Source of the DNA: Leptospiraceae bacterium
Lineage (GTDB): Bacteria > Spirochaetota > Leptospiria > Turneriellales > Turneriellaceae
Length of the DNA: 10,743 nt
Direction: 5' to 3'
Assembly (NCBI GenBank): GCA_016788945.1
Contig: JAEUSA010000376.1
Coordinates: 1-10,743 of the forward strand
Shown: piece by piece, positions 1 to 5,209 of the stretch
Layout of the letters: each line of letters opens with the position of its first letter
Position numbering within the stretch: position 1 is the first letter of the stretch
Notes under the pieces: model-generated
Told to the model about the DNA's origin: nothing
Databases searched by the model: none
What the model saw: the letters and a program-made list of their open reading frames with translations, nothing else
Program-made: the position numbers and the translations under genes

Positions 1-2166
1 CATATACTTTAATAGTCCATATTTTTCGTTGGCGCGCTCTAGTTCACCGTAGGTGCGCAAAACCTGAACGCGCGGCAAATTGGCGATAAGTGTCTTGCCG
101 TATGTTTTCTGCCAAACGCGGCTGTCGAGCAGCGCGACCACACCCTTGTCCTGTTCGGTGCGAATCAGCCGTCCGAAAGCTTGTCTGAGCATTGTCGAGG
201 TGTGCGGCAATGCAAGGTCGAAGAACGGGCGGCGCCCGCGCGTTTCAAGGTTTTCCGAACGCGCTTTGAAAATCGGATCATCGGGCGGTGTGAACAGAAG
301 TTTTGTGATGACCAAGAGACGCAGCCCGTCGCCGGCGACGTCGATACCCTGCCAGAATGACTGCGAACCCAAAAGCACCGATTCTTTGTCGTTACGGAAT
401 TTTTGCAGAGCGTCTTGCACGCCGTCTTCAAGCTGCGAAAAAACCGGCAGATCAATCGCGTCGCGCAGCCGTCGGGCAACCTGATTCAGATTAAAGTTGG
501 ATGTAAACAGTACCAGCGCGCCCCCCTGCGACATGGTAACCAGCGAAGCAATTTCTTCGGTGAGCAGATCGAAGTAGGCAGAAAGTACTTCGGCGGGCGC
601 GCCGTGCTCGGGAATCAGCAGGTGTTCGGGTGCGTAGAGTGCGGCGTGTTCCCGGTAATTGAACGGCGAGAAAAAAATATTACAGTCGATGCTGCCTTCT
701 TCGGCCAGCGGCAGGGCGTCTGACAGAAACCGATCGAAAAATCCGCGCTGAATGAGATCGGATTTTTTACTGGGAAAATCGGCGTATGGCCAGTAGCCTA
801 TGGTCGCCGACGTGTATAGCCTGAGTTCGGGCATCAAGTCGGCGAGAGTTTCGCCGAGCGCCAGCCTGCAGGCATTGAGCGAAAACTTTTCATTTCGTTT
901 TTCTGACCAGTAGACCACGCGCTCCGCGTCAAATTGGGAAAACATGCGCGCAAAATCTGCCATCTTGCGCAATTGTTTGAACTGCGCGTTGATGCTGTTC
1001 ATCAGCTGCGGGTCGAGATCTTCGCCTTTCAGGTTTTCGAATTTTTCCGCAAGATCGGTGATTACTCCGGCAATTTCTGGTACATCGCCGATGTTCGCGC
1101 GTATCAACGCGGTGCCTGAATCCTTAAATACCATGTCGGTTTCGACTTCCCAGCGGGAAAAAAAAGTCTCCCAGCGATTCTGCGCGAGTTCGGCGAGTTC
1201 ACCGATCTCTTGCCGCTGTTCGCCCTGAATGCCGGTGTGTTGCGTGAGTATTTTATCGATCGACTTTTTTGCCTCCGCAAGTTCATGGCGGGCAAAACTG
1301 GCGGTGAAGATATTGTATCCCGTGCGAATAAGTCCGTGTGCCTCATCGATCACCACCGCACCGTATTCAGGCAGGGTGTGTTTGTCGTTCAGCAGATGAT
1401 AGAGCAGCAGGTGATGGTTCGCAACCAGCAGCTGCGCGTCGCCCCATTTTTTGCGCTCGCGGTAATAGTTGCATGACGTATAGTGCGGACAGCGCGCTGC
1501 CGGGCATCCATCGCTGTCGCGTGTGACTAGTCCCCAGATTGCTTCGGGCATTTTGGGGGCGGGTTCATAGCGGCTGCCCGCGAGCTTCTCATTTAAGGCA
1601 ATTTCTGCCGCCCACGCGCGTAGTTCGCCTAATTGTTCGCTTTCGATCAGGTCGCGGAAGGTGCCTTCGTGCAGCATCTGTTCGTAGCGCAGACGGCAAT
1701 AATAATTACCTGAACCGAGGCAGAGAGAGAAGCGCAGCTGATCATCGAGCGCCGAATGGAGAAATGGTAGATCTTTTTCAAATAGCTGCCATTGCAGCGC
1801 CTTGGTTTCAGTGGCGACCACAACGCGGTTGCCGGTCAGGTAGCTGTATGCAAGCGCCGCGACAAGATAGGCGAATGATTTGCCGACACCCGTCGCCGCT
1901 TCAATGACGGCATTGCGCTCACGATAAAAGGAGCGCAGAATCTGCTGCGACATCTGTACCTGCCCTTCGCGCAATTGATAATTTTCGAGGCGAGCGCCGA
2001 TGCGGCGAAATGCCTGTGTGCAGATAAGGTTCAGCGCTTCGCCGGTCAGGCTGCGCTCTTCGACGGCGCTTTCAATCGCCTCTCCCTGTACATCGCTGAG
2101 TTCTGCGGCGTCACACCATGGGGGCAATTGTCCGGGAATCAGATCGTCAGATTCGGCGTCGGTCAT
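1..2166 (-). CDS. dinG: DinG/YoaA-family ATP-dependent DNA helicase (Fe-S, superfamily 2), C-terminus cut by window edge
   Basis: The open frame reads 722 codons from ATG at 2166 to the window edge with no stop; the missing tail is probably short. Seen: Walker A ATGVGKS at residues 91-97 (Lys96); four cysteines placed as in XPD/DinG iron-sulfur helicases (Cys157, Cys221, Cys226, Cys232); DEAH box at 274-277; a motif V-like SFWQGIDVAG followed by a TPPDDP segment typical of DinG/YoaA; and motif VI QAFGRLIR at 662-669. Family knowledge: these are 5'-3' DNA helicases that unwind damaged, forked or R-loop DNA, and E. coli dinG is SOS-induced. The start lies 1 nt after the RNase HI stop (TGA A ATG) with no clear Shine-Dalgarno sequence, so translational coupling is likely. 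There is no N-terminal exonuclease domain, unlike Gram-positive DinG. Whether it is the DinG or YoaA orthologue is unresolved. Confidence 0.93.
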   Translation of the reverse strand, partial: MTDAESDDLIPGQLPPWCDAAELSDVQGEAIESAVEERSLTGEALNLICTQAFRRIGARLENYQLREGQVQMSQQILRSFYRERNAVIEAATGVGKSFAYLVAALAYSYLTGNRVVVATETKALQWQLFEKDLPFLHSALDDQLRFSLCLGSGNYYCRLRYEQMLHEGTFRDLIESEQLGELRAWAAEIALNEKLAGSRYEPAPKMPEAIWGLVTRDSDGCPAARCPHYTSCNYYRERKKWGDAQLLVANHHLLLYHLLNDKHTLPEYGAVVIDEAHGLIRTGYNIFTASFARHELAEAKKSIDKILTQHTGIQGEQRQEIGELAELAQNRWETFFSRWEVETDMVFKDSGTALIRANIGDVPEIAGVITDLAEKFENLKGEDLDPQLMNSINAQFKQLRKMADFARMFSQFDAERVVYWSEKRNEKFSLNACRLALGETLADLMPELRLYTSATIGYWPYADFPSKKSDLIQRGFFDRFLSDALPLAEEGSIDCNIFFSPFNYREHAALYAPEHLLIPEHGAPAEVLSAYFDLLTEEIASLVTMSQGGALVLFTSNFNLNQVARRLRDAIDLPVFSQLEDGVQDALQKFRNDKESVLLGSQSFWQGIDVAGDGLRLLVITKLLFTPPDDPIFKARSENLETRGRRPFFDLALPHTSTMLRQAFGRLIRTEQDKGVVALLDSRVWQKTYGKTLIANLPRVQVLRTYGELERANEKYGLLKYM

Positions 2167-2167
2167 T

Positions 2168-2614
2168 TCAGGCGGGCAGGGTGTCGAGAGCGCGGTTGGC
2201 CAGAAAATCGGCGATCTGATTTTTTTCTCTGCGCACATGCACAAGGGACGGTTTGATTTTTTGCACCAGCGGTAACGCCTGCGCATACAGCCCTTTCAGG
2301 TTTTCACCTTTAACTTTATATTCGCCGCGCAATTGTTTGATGACCAGTTCGCTGTCCGAGCAGATTACCGGGGCCTTGATATTTTTTTCTGTACAGAATT
2401 CGAGCGCGGCGAGCAGCGCGGCATATTCGGCTTCGTTGTTCGTGCGTTTACCGAGGCGCTCCGCGCGAATAAACAGGGCCTTTGACTCATCGAGTTTAAA
2501 TTCATTGAGTGGGATATCCGCCTTGCCCGCAAAGGCGACGACACCAAACGCCGCGTCACCGGGGTTGCCGCGTGAAGCACCGTCACAAAAGAAGGTAATT
2601 TTCTCGCCGCTCAT
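2168..2614 (-). CDS. rnhA: Ribonuclease HI family protein
   Basis: 148-residue single-domain RNase H. It would cleave the RNA strand of RNA:DNA hybrids (R-loops, primers) in the cytoplasm with two metal ions. The four acidic catalytic residues are visible: Asp11 in CDGASRGNPG, Glu61 in TNNEAEY, Asp87 in SDSEL and Asp136 in KNQIADFLAN. The segment KQLRGEYKVK (94-103) and the HVRREKN block are typical of the compact bacterial/archaeal-type RNase HI group. There is no N-terminal hybrid-binding domain. The start at 2614 is preferred because it gives a normal N-terminus (MSGEKITFF) and forms an ATGA overlap with the upstream ABC gene; the frame stays open to 2713, but that extension lies inside the ABC gene and looks non-native. 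The helicase gene follows after 1 nt, so the pair may cooperate in R-loop removal (inference). Confidence 0.93.
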   Translation of the reverse strand: MSGEKITFFCDGASRGNPGDAAFGVVAFAGKADIPLNEFKLDESKALFIRAERLGKRTNNEAEYAALLAALEFCTEKNIKAPVICSDSELVIKQLRGEYKVKGENLKGLYAQALPLVQKIKPSLVHVRREKNQIADFLANRALDTLPA

Positions 2615-3606
2615 GCACGTATGCAGCGCCACATACGGTTCGCCATCTTCTGCGGAGTTACAGTTGCATTGCAGCGCTGTTCTGCATAGTTGCAGCGCGC
2701 GGCGAACGCGCAACCGGCAGGCAATGAGGTCAGAACGGGCGGTGAACCCGCGATCGCAAAAAGTTTCTGCCCGCGCGGAGCGTCGTGCACAGAGGCCAAT
2801 AACGCCTGCGTGTAAGGGTGTTTCGCCGAAGAGAAAATTTCGGCTACGCTGCCGTACTCGACAATTTCACCGGCATACATAACGGCTACGCGGTGCGCCA
2901 GTTTGGCAACAATACCCAAATCGTGCGTAATAAATATCATTGCGGTTTTTTCTGTTTCGTTGATTTGCCGCAACAACCGCAGAATCTGCGACTGTATCGT
3001 CACATCGAGTGCCGTCGTGGGTTCGTCGGCGATCAGAATCTCAGGAGCGGCAGCGAGCGCCATCGCGATCAGAATGCGCTGGCGCATACCACCCGAAAGT
3101 TGAAAGGGAAAACTCTTCAGGCGCAGTTCGGGCTCGGGAATGCCCACTTTGTTCATTAATTCGATCGAACGTTTTTCCGCCGCGGCTCTATCGAGGTTAC
3201 AGTGCAGCTTCAGCACTTCGGCGAGCTGGAAACCCACGGTAAAAACCGGGTTCAGGGCGGTCATCGGCTCCTGAAATATCATCGCGATTTTTCCGCCGCG
3301 ATAAGATCGCATTTCTTCTTCATCAAGACCTATCAGGTCTCGACCGCGAAAGTTGATCGAACCGGCCATCGTGGCCGTTTTGCCGTGCAGGCGCAGAATA
3401 CTGAGACCCGTGACGGATTTTCCGCTGCCCGATTCACCGACGATCGCGAGAATTTCTCCGTTTGCGAGTGTTAAATCGACCCCGCGCAGCGCGTGTATCG
3501 TATTGCCGCCGGCTTTGAAGTTGAGTGTCAGACCCCGGATTTCAAGTATATTTTCTGCGGATTTTGCCGCTAATTCACCGGAAAGCGCCGTCGTCGCGGT
3601 ACTCAT
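2611..3606 (-). CDS. OppD/DppD-type ABC transporter ATP-binding protein (peptide/nickel uptake family)
   Basis: 331 residues, the usual length for an OppD/DppD ATPase, which powers import of peptides (or nickel and other solutes) through a two-permease complex at the inner membrane. Seen in order: Walker A GESGSGKS at 57-64, Q-loop FQEP at 111-114 with the family-typical MTALNP after it, signature LSGGMRQR at 170-177, Walker B ILIADEP at 190-196 with Glu195, and switch His228 in ITHD. The oligopeptide-type C-terminal extension is present (KHPYTQALL, then GSPP and GCAFAARC) with Cys299, Cys305, Cys312 and Cys328, the spacing that binds a 4Fe-4S cluster in some family members. A stop codon lies in frame 12 nt upstream of the ATG at 3606, so the start cannot move far. 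There is no strong ribosome-binding site. No OppF, permease or binding-protein gene is next to it here; substrate unknown. Confidence 0.92.
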   Translation of the reverse strand: MSTATTALSGELAAKSAENILEIRGLTLNFKAGGNTIHALRGVDLTLANGEILAIVGESGSGKSVTGLSILRLHGKTATMAGSINFRGRDLIGLDEEEMRSYRGGKIAMIFQEPMTALNPVFTVGFQLAEVLKLHCNLDRAAAEKRSIELMNKVGIPEPELRLKSFPFQLSGGMRQRILIAMALAAAPEILIADEPTTALDVTIQSQILRLLRQINETEKTAMIFITHDLGIVAKLAHRVAVMYAGEIVEYGSVAEIFSSAKHPYTQALLASVHDAPRGQKLFAIAGSPPVLTSLPAGCAFAARCNYAEQRCNATVTPQKMANRMWRCIRA

Positions 3607-3626
3607 GTGCGCCGAACGTTAACAGA

Positions 3627-3642
3627 ACGCCGATTGCGGCGT
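3627..3642. repeat. GC-rich perfect hairpin in the ABC gene 5' leader
   Basis: ACGCCG (3627-3632) and CGGCGT (3637-3642) form a perfect 6-bp stem around a 4-nt loop. It starts 20 nt upstream of the ABC ATPase start codon, in what should be its untranslated leader. No T-tract follows on either strand, so it is not a terminator; a role in translation is only possible. Confidence 0.45.
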
Positions 3643-3661
3643 AAAACCCTTTGTTTATATT
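3634..3661 (+). promoter_or_regulatory. Weak candidate promoter for the tRNA cluster
   Basis: TTGCGG (3634-3639) and TATATT (3656-3661) are separated by 16 nt and resemble sigma-70 -35 and -10 elements. Transcription would begin near 3668, about 80 nt before tRNA-Ser(UGA), and would have to pass the terminator-like hairpin at 3696-3715. On the opposite strand TATAAA (3659-3654) could serve as a -10 for the ABC-RNase H-helicase operon. This is based on motif resemblance only. Confidence 0.2.
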
Positions 3662-3666
3662 GACGC

Positions 3667-3688
3667 CATGTTTCGATCTCGAAATATG
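3667..3688. promoter_or_regulatory. Operator-like imperfect palindrome in the divergent intergenic region
   Basis: TTTCGA TC TCGAAA (3671-3684) is a perfect inverted repeat around 2 bp. It extends outward as CATG/TATG to 10-bp arms with one mismatch (3667-3688). The 22-bp dyad with a 2-bp centre has the geometry of a homodimeric repressor site. It lies 61-82 bp upstream of the ABC start codon and 59 bp upstream of tRNA-Ser(UGA), so it could act on either transcript. The regulator is unknown. Confidence 0.35.
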
Positions 3689-3695
3689 CAAGATT

Positions 3696-3715
3696 AGACC
3701 GCGAGGTCTTTTTTT
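3696..3715 (+). terminator. Short Rho-independent terminator-like hairpin
   Basis: AGACC (3696-3700), loop GCGA, GGTCT (3705-3709), then an unbroken T run to 3715. The 5-bp stem is short, but the GCGA loop belongs to the stable GNRA class and the T run is immediate. On the plus strand it stands upstream of the tRNA genes with no plus-strand gene before it in the divergent region, so it may stop stray antisense transcription or attenuate the tRNA operon. It does not work as a terminator on the minus strand. Confidence 0.5.
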
Positions 3716-3746
3716 ATTGTCCAGACCCTCGGACGGTAAAAAATCG

Positions 3747-3833
3747 GGAGGAGTGGCAGAGTGGTCGAATGCGGCGGTCTTGAAAACCGTTAGGCCTTCA
3801 CGGGTCTCGTGGGTTCGAATCCTACCTCCTCCG
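3747..3833 (+). tRNA. tRNA-Ser(UGA)
   Basis: Class II tRNA of 87 nt, reading UCN codons. Acceptor strands GGAGGAG (3747-3753) and CTCCTCC (3826-3832) pair perfectly, with discriminator G at 3833. The anticodon loop CTTGAAA (3779-3785) gives anticodon TGA at 3781-3783. The long variable arm expected of tRNA-Ser is present, and the T-arm GTGGG/CCTAC encloses TTCGAAT. CCA is not encoded (CAC follows the discriminator), so CCA-adding enzyme must finish the end. It is the first of four tRNAs in the same direction. Confidence 0.96.
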
Positions 3834-3839
3834 CACTAA

Positions 3840-3880
3840 CCCTGCGCCATACGCCGTCTGAGGCGGAGTATCGTGCAGGG
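3840..3880. repeat. Imperfect long hairpin in the Ser-Ser tRNA spacer
   Basis: CCCTGC (3840-3845) pairs with GCAGGG (3875-3880), and inside this ATAC pairs with GTAT and CCG with CGG, with a short mismatched internal loop. It begins 7 nt after the mature 3' end of tRNA-Ser(UGA). No T-tract follows, so it is not a terminator; it could mark a processing site in the tRNA precursor (inference). Confidence 0.5.
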
Positions 3881-3888
3881 GAATTAGT

Positions 3889-3917
3889 GGAGCGGTGGCT
3901 GTGATCACGCGGTTTGC
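3889..3917 (+). pseudogene. Possible remnant of a tRNA-Ser(GCU) 5' half
   Basis: GGAGCGGTGGCTG (3889-3901) is identical to the first 13 nt of tRNA-Ser(GCU) at 3984-3996, and the bases before it (TTAG) are nearly shared too. Farther on, GCGG and TTTGC (3909-3917) match in order the GCGG and TTTGC around the anticodon stem of the intact gene, with indels between. The downstream part does not match and no cloverleaf can form. A decayed or truncated duplicate is the simplest reading; the first 13 nt are solid, the rest may be chance. Confidence 0.45.
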
Positions 3918-3929
3918 GACGCAAACCGC
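3909..3929. repeat. Perfect 9-bp inverted repeat
   Basis: GCGGTTTGC (3909-3917) and GCAAACCGC (3921-3929) are exact reverse complements around GAC. An 8-bp palindrome GTGATCAC (3901-3908) touches its left side. The transcript would form a strong small hairpin in the Ser-Ser tRNA spacer. Confidence 0.75.
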
Positions 3930-3933
3930 TCTG

Positions 3934-3967
3934 GTCTCCGAAGCAAAGCGGAGACGTGTGAAGCACG
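3934..3967. repeat. Two more adjacent inverted repeats in the Ser-Ser spacer
   Basis: GTCTCCG (3934-3940) and CGGAGAC (3949-3955) form a perfect 7-bp stem around 8 nt. It abuts a smaller CGTG/CACG stem (3955-3958 with 3964-3967). With the hairpins at 3840-3880 and 3909-3929 they fill most of the 150-nt spacer. No T-tracts and no open frame are seen. Confidence 0.6.
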
Positions 3968-3983
3968 AAACCGACGCGACTTA

Positions 3984-4072
3984 GGAGCGGTGGCTGAGTG
4001 GTCGAAAGCGGCAGTTTGCTAAACTGTTGTACTAGGTAACTGGTACCGAGGGTTCGAATCCCTCCTGCTCCG
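3984..4072 (+). tRNA. tRNA-Ser(GCU)
   Basis: Class II tRNA of 89 nt, reading AGC/AGU. Acceptor GGAGCGG (3984-3990) pairs with CTGCTCC (4065-4071) with one G-T wobble, discriminator G at 4072. The anticodon loop TTGCTAA (4016-4022) gives GCT at 4018-4020 on the stem GCAGT/ACTGT. The long variable arm lies at about 4028-4047, and the T-arm GAGGG/CCCTC encloses TTCGAAT. CCA is not encoded (CAG follows). A 13-nt copy of its 5' end lies about 95 bp upstream. Confidence 0.96.
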
Positions 4073-4079
4073 CAGTGTT

Positions 4080-4124
4080 TTTGAGCAAATACATGCGCGT
4101 AACGCGCTCATGTATTTGCTCAAA
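4080..4124. repeat. Long hairpin in the Ser(GCU)-Thr spacer (20 bp with 2-nt bulge)
   Basis: The 15-nt arm 4080-4094 (TTTGAGCAAATACAT) is the exact reverse complement of 4110-4124. It is capped by GCGCG (4095-4099) and CGCGC (4103-4107) around loop TAA, with TC bulged at 4108-4109. It starts 7 nt after tRNA-Ser(GCU). No T-tract follows on either strand, so it does not look like a Rho-independent terminator. It may be a processing or RNA-stability element, or the product of a template-switch event. Confidence 0.85.
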
Positions 4125-4151
4125 GCAAAATGGTCTACGCAACTTGGTTTG

Positions 4152-4196
4152 ACCGACTGAGCTACGTGGGCTGTAGGCCCACGTAGCTCAGTCGGT
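4152..4196. repeat. Perfect 20-bp inverted repeat that includes the 5' end of tRNA-Thr
   Basis: Positions 4152-4171 are the exact reverse complement of 4177-4196, the first 20 nt of tRNA-Thr(GGU), across a 5-nt loop TGTAG. The left arm is therefore an inverted partial copy of the tRNA (acceptor 5' strand plus half of the D-arm). The match stops abruptly at 4152. In RNA the 20-bp hairpin would compete with the tRNA fold and hide the RNase P cleavage site at 4176/4177 in its loop. Confidence 0.93.
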
Positions 4197-4249
4197 AGAG
4201 CATTTCCATGGTAAGGAAAAGGTCACCGGTTCGATTCCGGTCGTGGGCT
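4177..4249 (+). tRNA. tRNA-Thr(GGU)
   Basis: 73-nt tRNA reading ACC/ACU. Acceptor GCCCACG (4177-4183) and CGTGGGC (4242-4248) pair perfectly, discriminator T at 4249. The anticodon loop ATGGTAA (4208-4214) on the stem TTTCC/GGAAA gives GGT at 4210-4212. The D-arm (GCTC and GAGC) and the T-arm ACCGG/CCGGT with TTCGATT are intact. CCA is not encoded. The gene looks functional, but its 5' 20 nt are mirrored immediately upstream, which could interfere with folding of the precursor. Confidence 0.96.
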
Positions 4250-4255
4250 AATGGT

Positions 4256-4286
4256 GCAGCTGGCGCGGAAAATCCGCAAAGGCTGC
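4256..4286. repeat. Two-tier hairpin in the Thr-Trp spacer
   Basis: GCAGC (4256-4260) pairs with GCTGC (4282-4286), and inside it GCGGA (4265-4269) pairs with TCCGC (4273-4277) around loop AAA, with a 4x4 internal loop between. It lies between the tRNA-Thr 3' end and the tRNA-Trp 5' end. No T-tract follows. Confidence 0.6.
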
Positions 4287-4296
4287 GCTGGAGTTT

Positions 4297-4367
4297 AGGG
4301 CAGTAGTTCAACGGTAGAACGACGGTCTCCAAAACCGTTAATGAGGGTTCGATTCCTTCCTGCCCTG
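4297..4367 (+). tRNA. tRNA-Trp(CCA)
   Basis: 71-nt tRNA reading UGG. Acceptor AGGGCAG (4297-4303) and CTGCCCT (4360-4366) pair perfectly, discriminator G at 4367. The anticodon loop CTCCAAA (4327-4333) gives CCA at 4329-4331. The T-arm GAGGG/CCTTC encloses TTCGATT. The 3' CCA is not encoded. A tRNA-Trp just before secE-nusG is a widespread bacterial arrangement, so it is probably co-transcribed with the genes downstream. No promoter stands out in the 58 nt between it and secE. Confidence 0.97.
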
Positions 4368-4425
4368 AAGTAAACGTAGCGGCACGGGATGCGCAATCTC
4401 TGCTGGTACAAATTAGAGGAGCACT

Positions 4426-4611
4426 ATGAAAAAGATTTGGCAATTTCTCGTCGAGGCGCGTGCCGAACTGCGAAAGGCGACATGGCCATCGTGGGATGAT
4501 GTATCCCGTTCTACGCTCGTGGTTTTTGTCACGGTAATTATTTTTGCCGTGCTGATCTATGCTGTCGATGGCGGTATAGACAGGGTGTTCCGCTCACTAC
4601 TGGGCGGCTAA
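4426..4611 (+). CDS. secE: Preprotein translocase subunit SecE
   Basis: 61 residues, the short single-span form of SecE found in most bacteria outside the Enterobacteria. It clamps and stabilises SecY in the SecYEG channel of the inner membrane. Seen: an amphipathic N-terminal helix with the conserved ELRKATWPSWDDV block (14-26), then one hydrophobic membrane segment at about 30-47 and a short C-terminal tail. The start is set by a strong Shine-Dalgarno AGAGGAG at 4415-4421, 4 nt before the ATG. It follows tRNA-Trp by 58 nt and precedes nusG by 2 nt, the classic secE-nusG pair. Confidence 0.97.
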   Translation: MKKIWQFLVEARAELRKATWPSWDDVSRSTLVVFVTVIIFAVLIYAVDGGIDRVFRSLLGG

Positions 4612-4613
4612 GC

Positions 4614-5150
4614 ATGGCGATGCAATGGTATGTCGTGACGACGCTGTCGTCGCATGAAGACAAGGTAAAAAAGCTGATAGAGCGTCAGAAGACCAAATGG
4701 CCTGACGGTGCCAAAGTGGGGCAGGTGAAAATCCCCCTCCATGAAATGGCGGAGCTCAGGGGCGGCAAAAAGCGTATCGTCAAGAAAAAGCTGATGCCGG
4801 GCTACGTATTTATCGAGGCCGAATTGACCGATGAATTGCAGCACCGCATTCGTGCTCTACCGGGCATTATGGGGTTCGTGAGCGCCGGGACAGATCCGCA
4901 GGTGCTCAGTGAAGAAGAAATGCACTCCTTATTCACCGAAATGGGGCCGGCAGTGGCAGAAGAAAAGCAAACTCCGCGTATTTTCTTCTCCGAGGGCGAA
5001 ATTGTCAAGATTATCGATGGTCCGTTTGCTAATTTTCAGGGTACCATCGATGATGTTAACCCGGAAAAAGGTAAAGTACGGGTGCGGGTGGAGATTTTCG
5101 GCCGGGCGACCCCGGTTGAGCTCGATTACCTGCAGGTAAGTAAAATATAG
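4614..5150 (+). CDS. nusG: Transcription termination/antitermination factor NusG
   Basis: 178 residues, normal length. NusG binds the RNA polymerase clamp, suppresses pausing and links polymerase to Rho or to ribosomal S10. Seen: the NGN domain from MQWYVVTT (3-10) through the conserved KKLMPGYVFIEAEL (58-71) to about 110, a linker, then the KOW domain (FSEGEIVKIIDGPFANFQG at about 125-143, continuing to the end). The ATG at 4614 is 2 nt after the secE stop; a second ATG at 4620, giving MQWYVV, is an equally sensible start. No strong Shine-Dalgarno sequence is visible, so translation may be coupled to secE. Confidence 0.97.
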   Translation: MAMQWYVVTTLSSHEDKVKKLIERQKTKWPDGAKVGQVKIPLHEMAELRGGKKRIVKKKLMPGYVFIEAELTDELQHRIRALPGIMGFVSAGTDPQVLSEEEMHSLFTEMGPAVAEEKQTPRIFFSEGEIVKIIDGPFANFQGTIDDVNPEKGKVRVRVEIFGRATPVELDYLQVSKI

Positions 5151-5151
5151 T

Positions 5152-5178
5152 TTGCGGTATGTCGCAATTTTGCAAAAT
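5152..5178 (+). promoter_or_regulatory. Small dyads in the nusG-rplK leader
   Basis: The 59-nt gap between nusG and rplK holds TTGCG/CGCAA (5152-5156 with 5163-5167, 6-nt loop) and an overlapping perfect 12-bp palindrome ATTTTGCAAAAT (5167-5178). In E. coli the L1 translational repressor binds the leader just before rplK. I cannot match these bases to the L1 target consensus, so the role is open. Confidence 0.25.
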
Positions 5179-5209
5179 GGCAGCTCGCAAGTAAGTTAAA
5201 GGGTCACTC

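Noticed and set aside
403..1907. Several plus-strand open frames of 60-120 codons
   Set aside because: They run antisense to the continuous helicase frame, which has all the expected motifs, and they show no recognisable protein features.
2253..3622. Plus-strand frames of up to 209 codons opposite the RNase HI and ABC genes
   Set aside because: They are antisense shadows of two genes with complete catalytic motifs; their composition (Ser/Arg/Ala-rich) is typical of shadow frames.
3651..3839. 62-codon plus-strand open frame across tRNA-Ser(UGA)
   Set aside because: Its C-terminal half is just the tRNA gene translated, a frequent false protein call; the tRNA is unambiguous.
4077..4082. T run just after tRNA-Ser(GCU) as a terminator
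   Set aside because: The only stem before it is the tRNA T-arm and acceptor, and the T residues form part of the 4080-4124 hairpin arm; more tRNAs follow in the same direction.
4149..4177. TTGACC followed 17 nt later by TGTAGG as a promoter for tRNA-Thr
   Set aside because: The -10 is poor, the start would fall inside the tRNA, and the bases are explained by the inverted tRNA copy.
3834..4296. CRISPR array or phage attachment site in the repeat-rich tRNA region
   Set aside because: The repeats are unrelated inverted repeats, not regular direct repeats with spacers, and no integrase or phage gene is present.
4162..4443. 93-codon minus-strand open frame across tRNA-Thr and tRNA-Trp
   Set aside because: It is the antisense of two tRNA genes (the HDRNRTGD-type artefact) and also overlaps the secE start.
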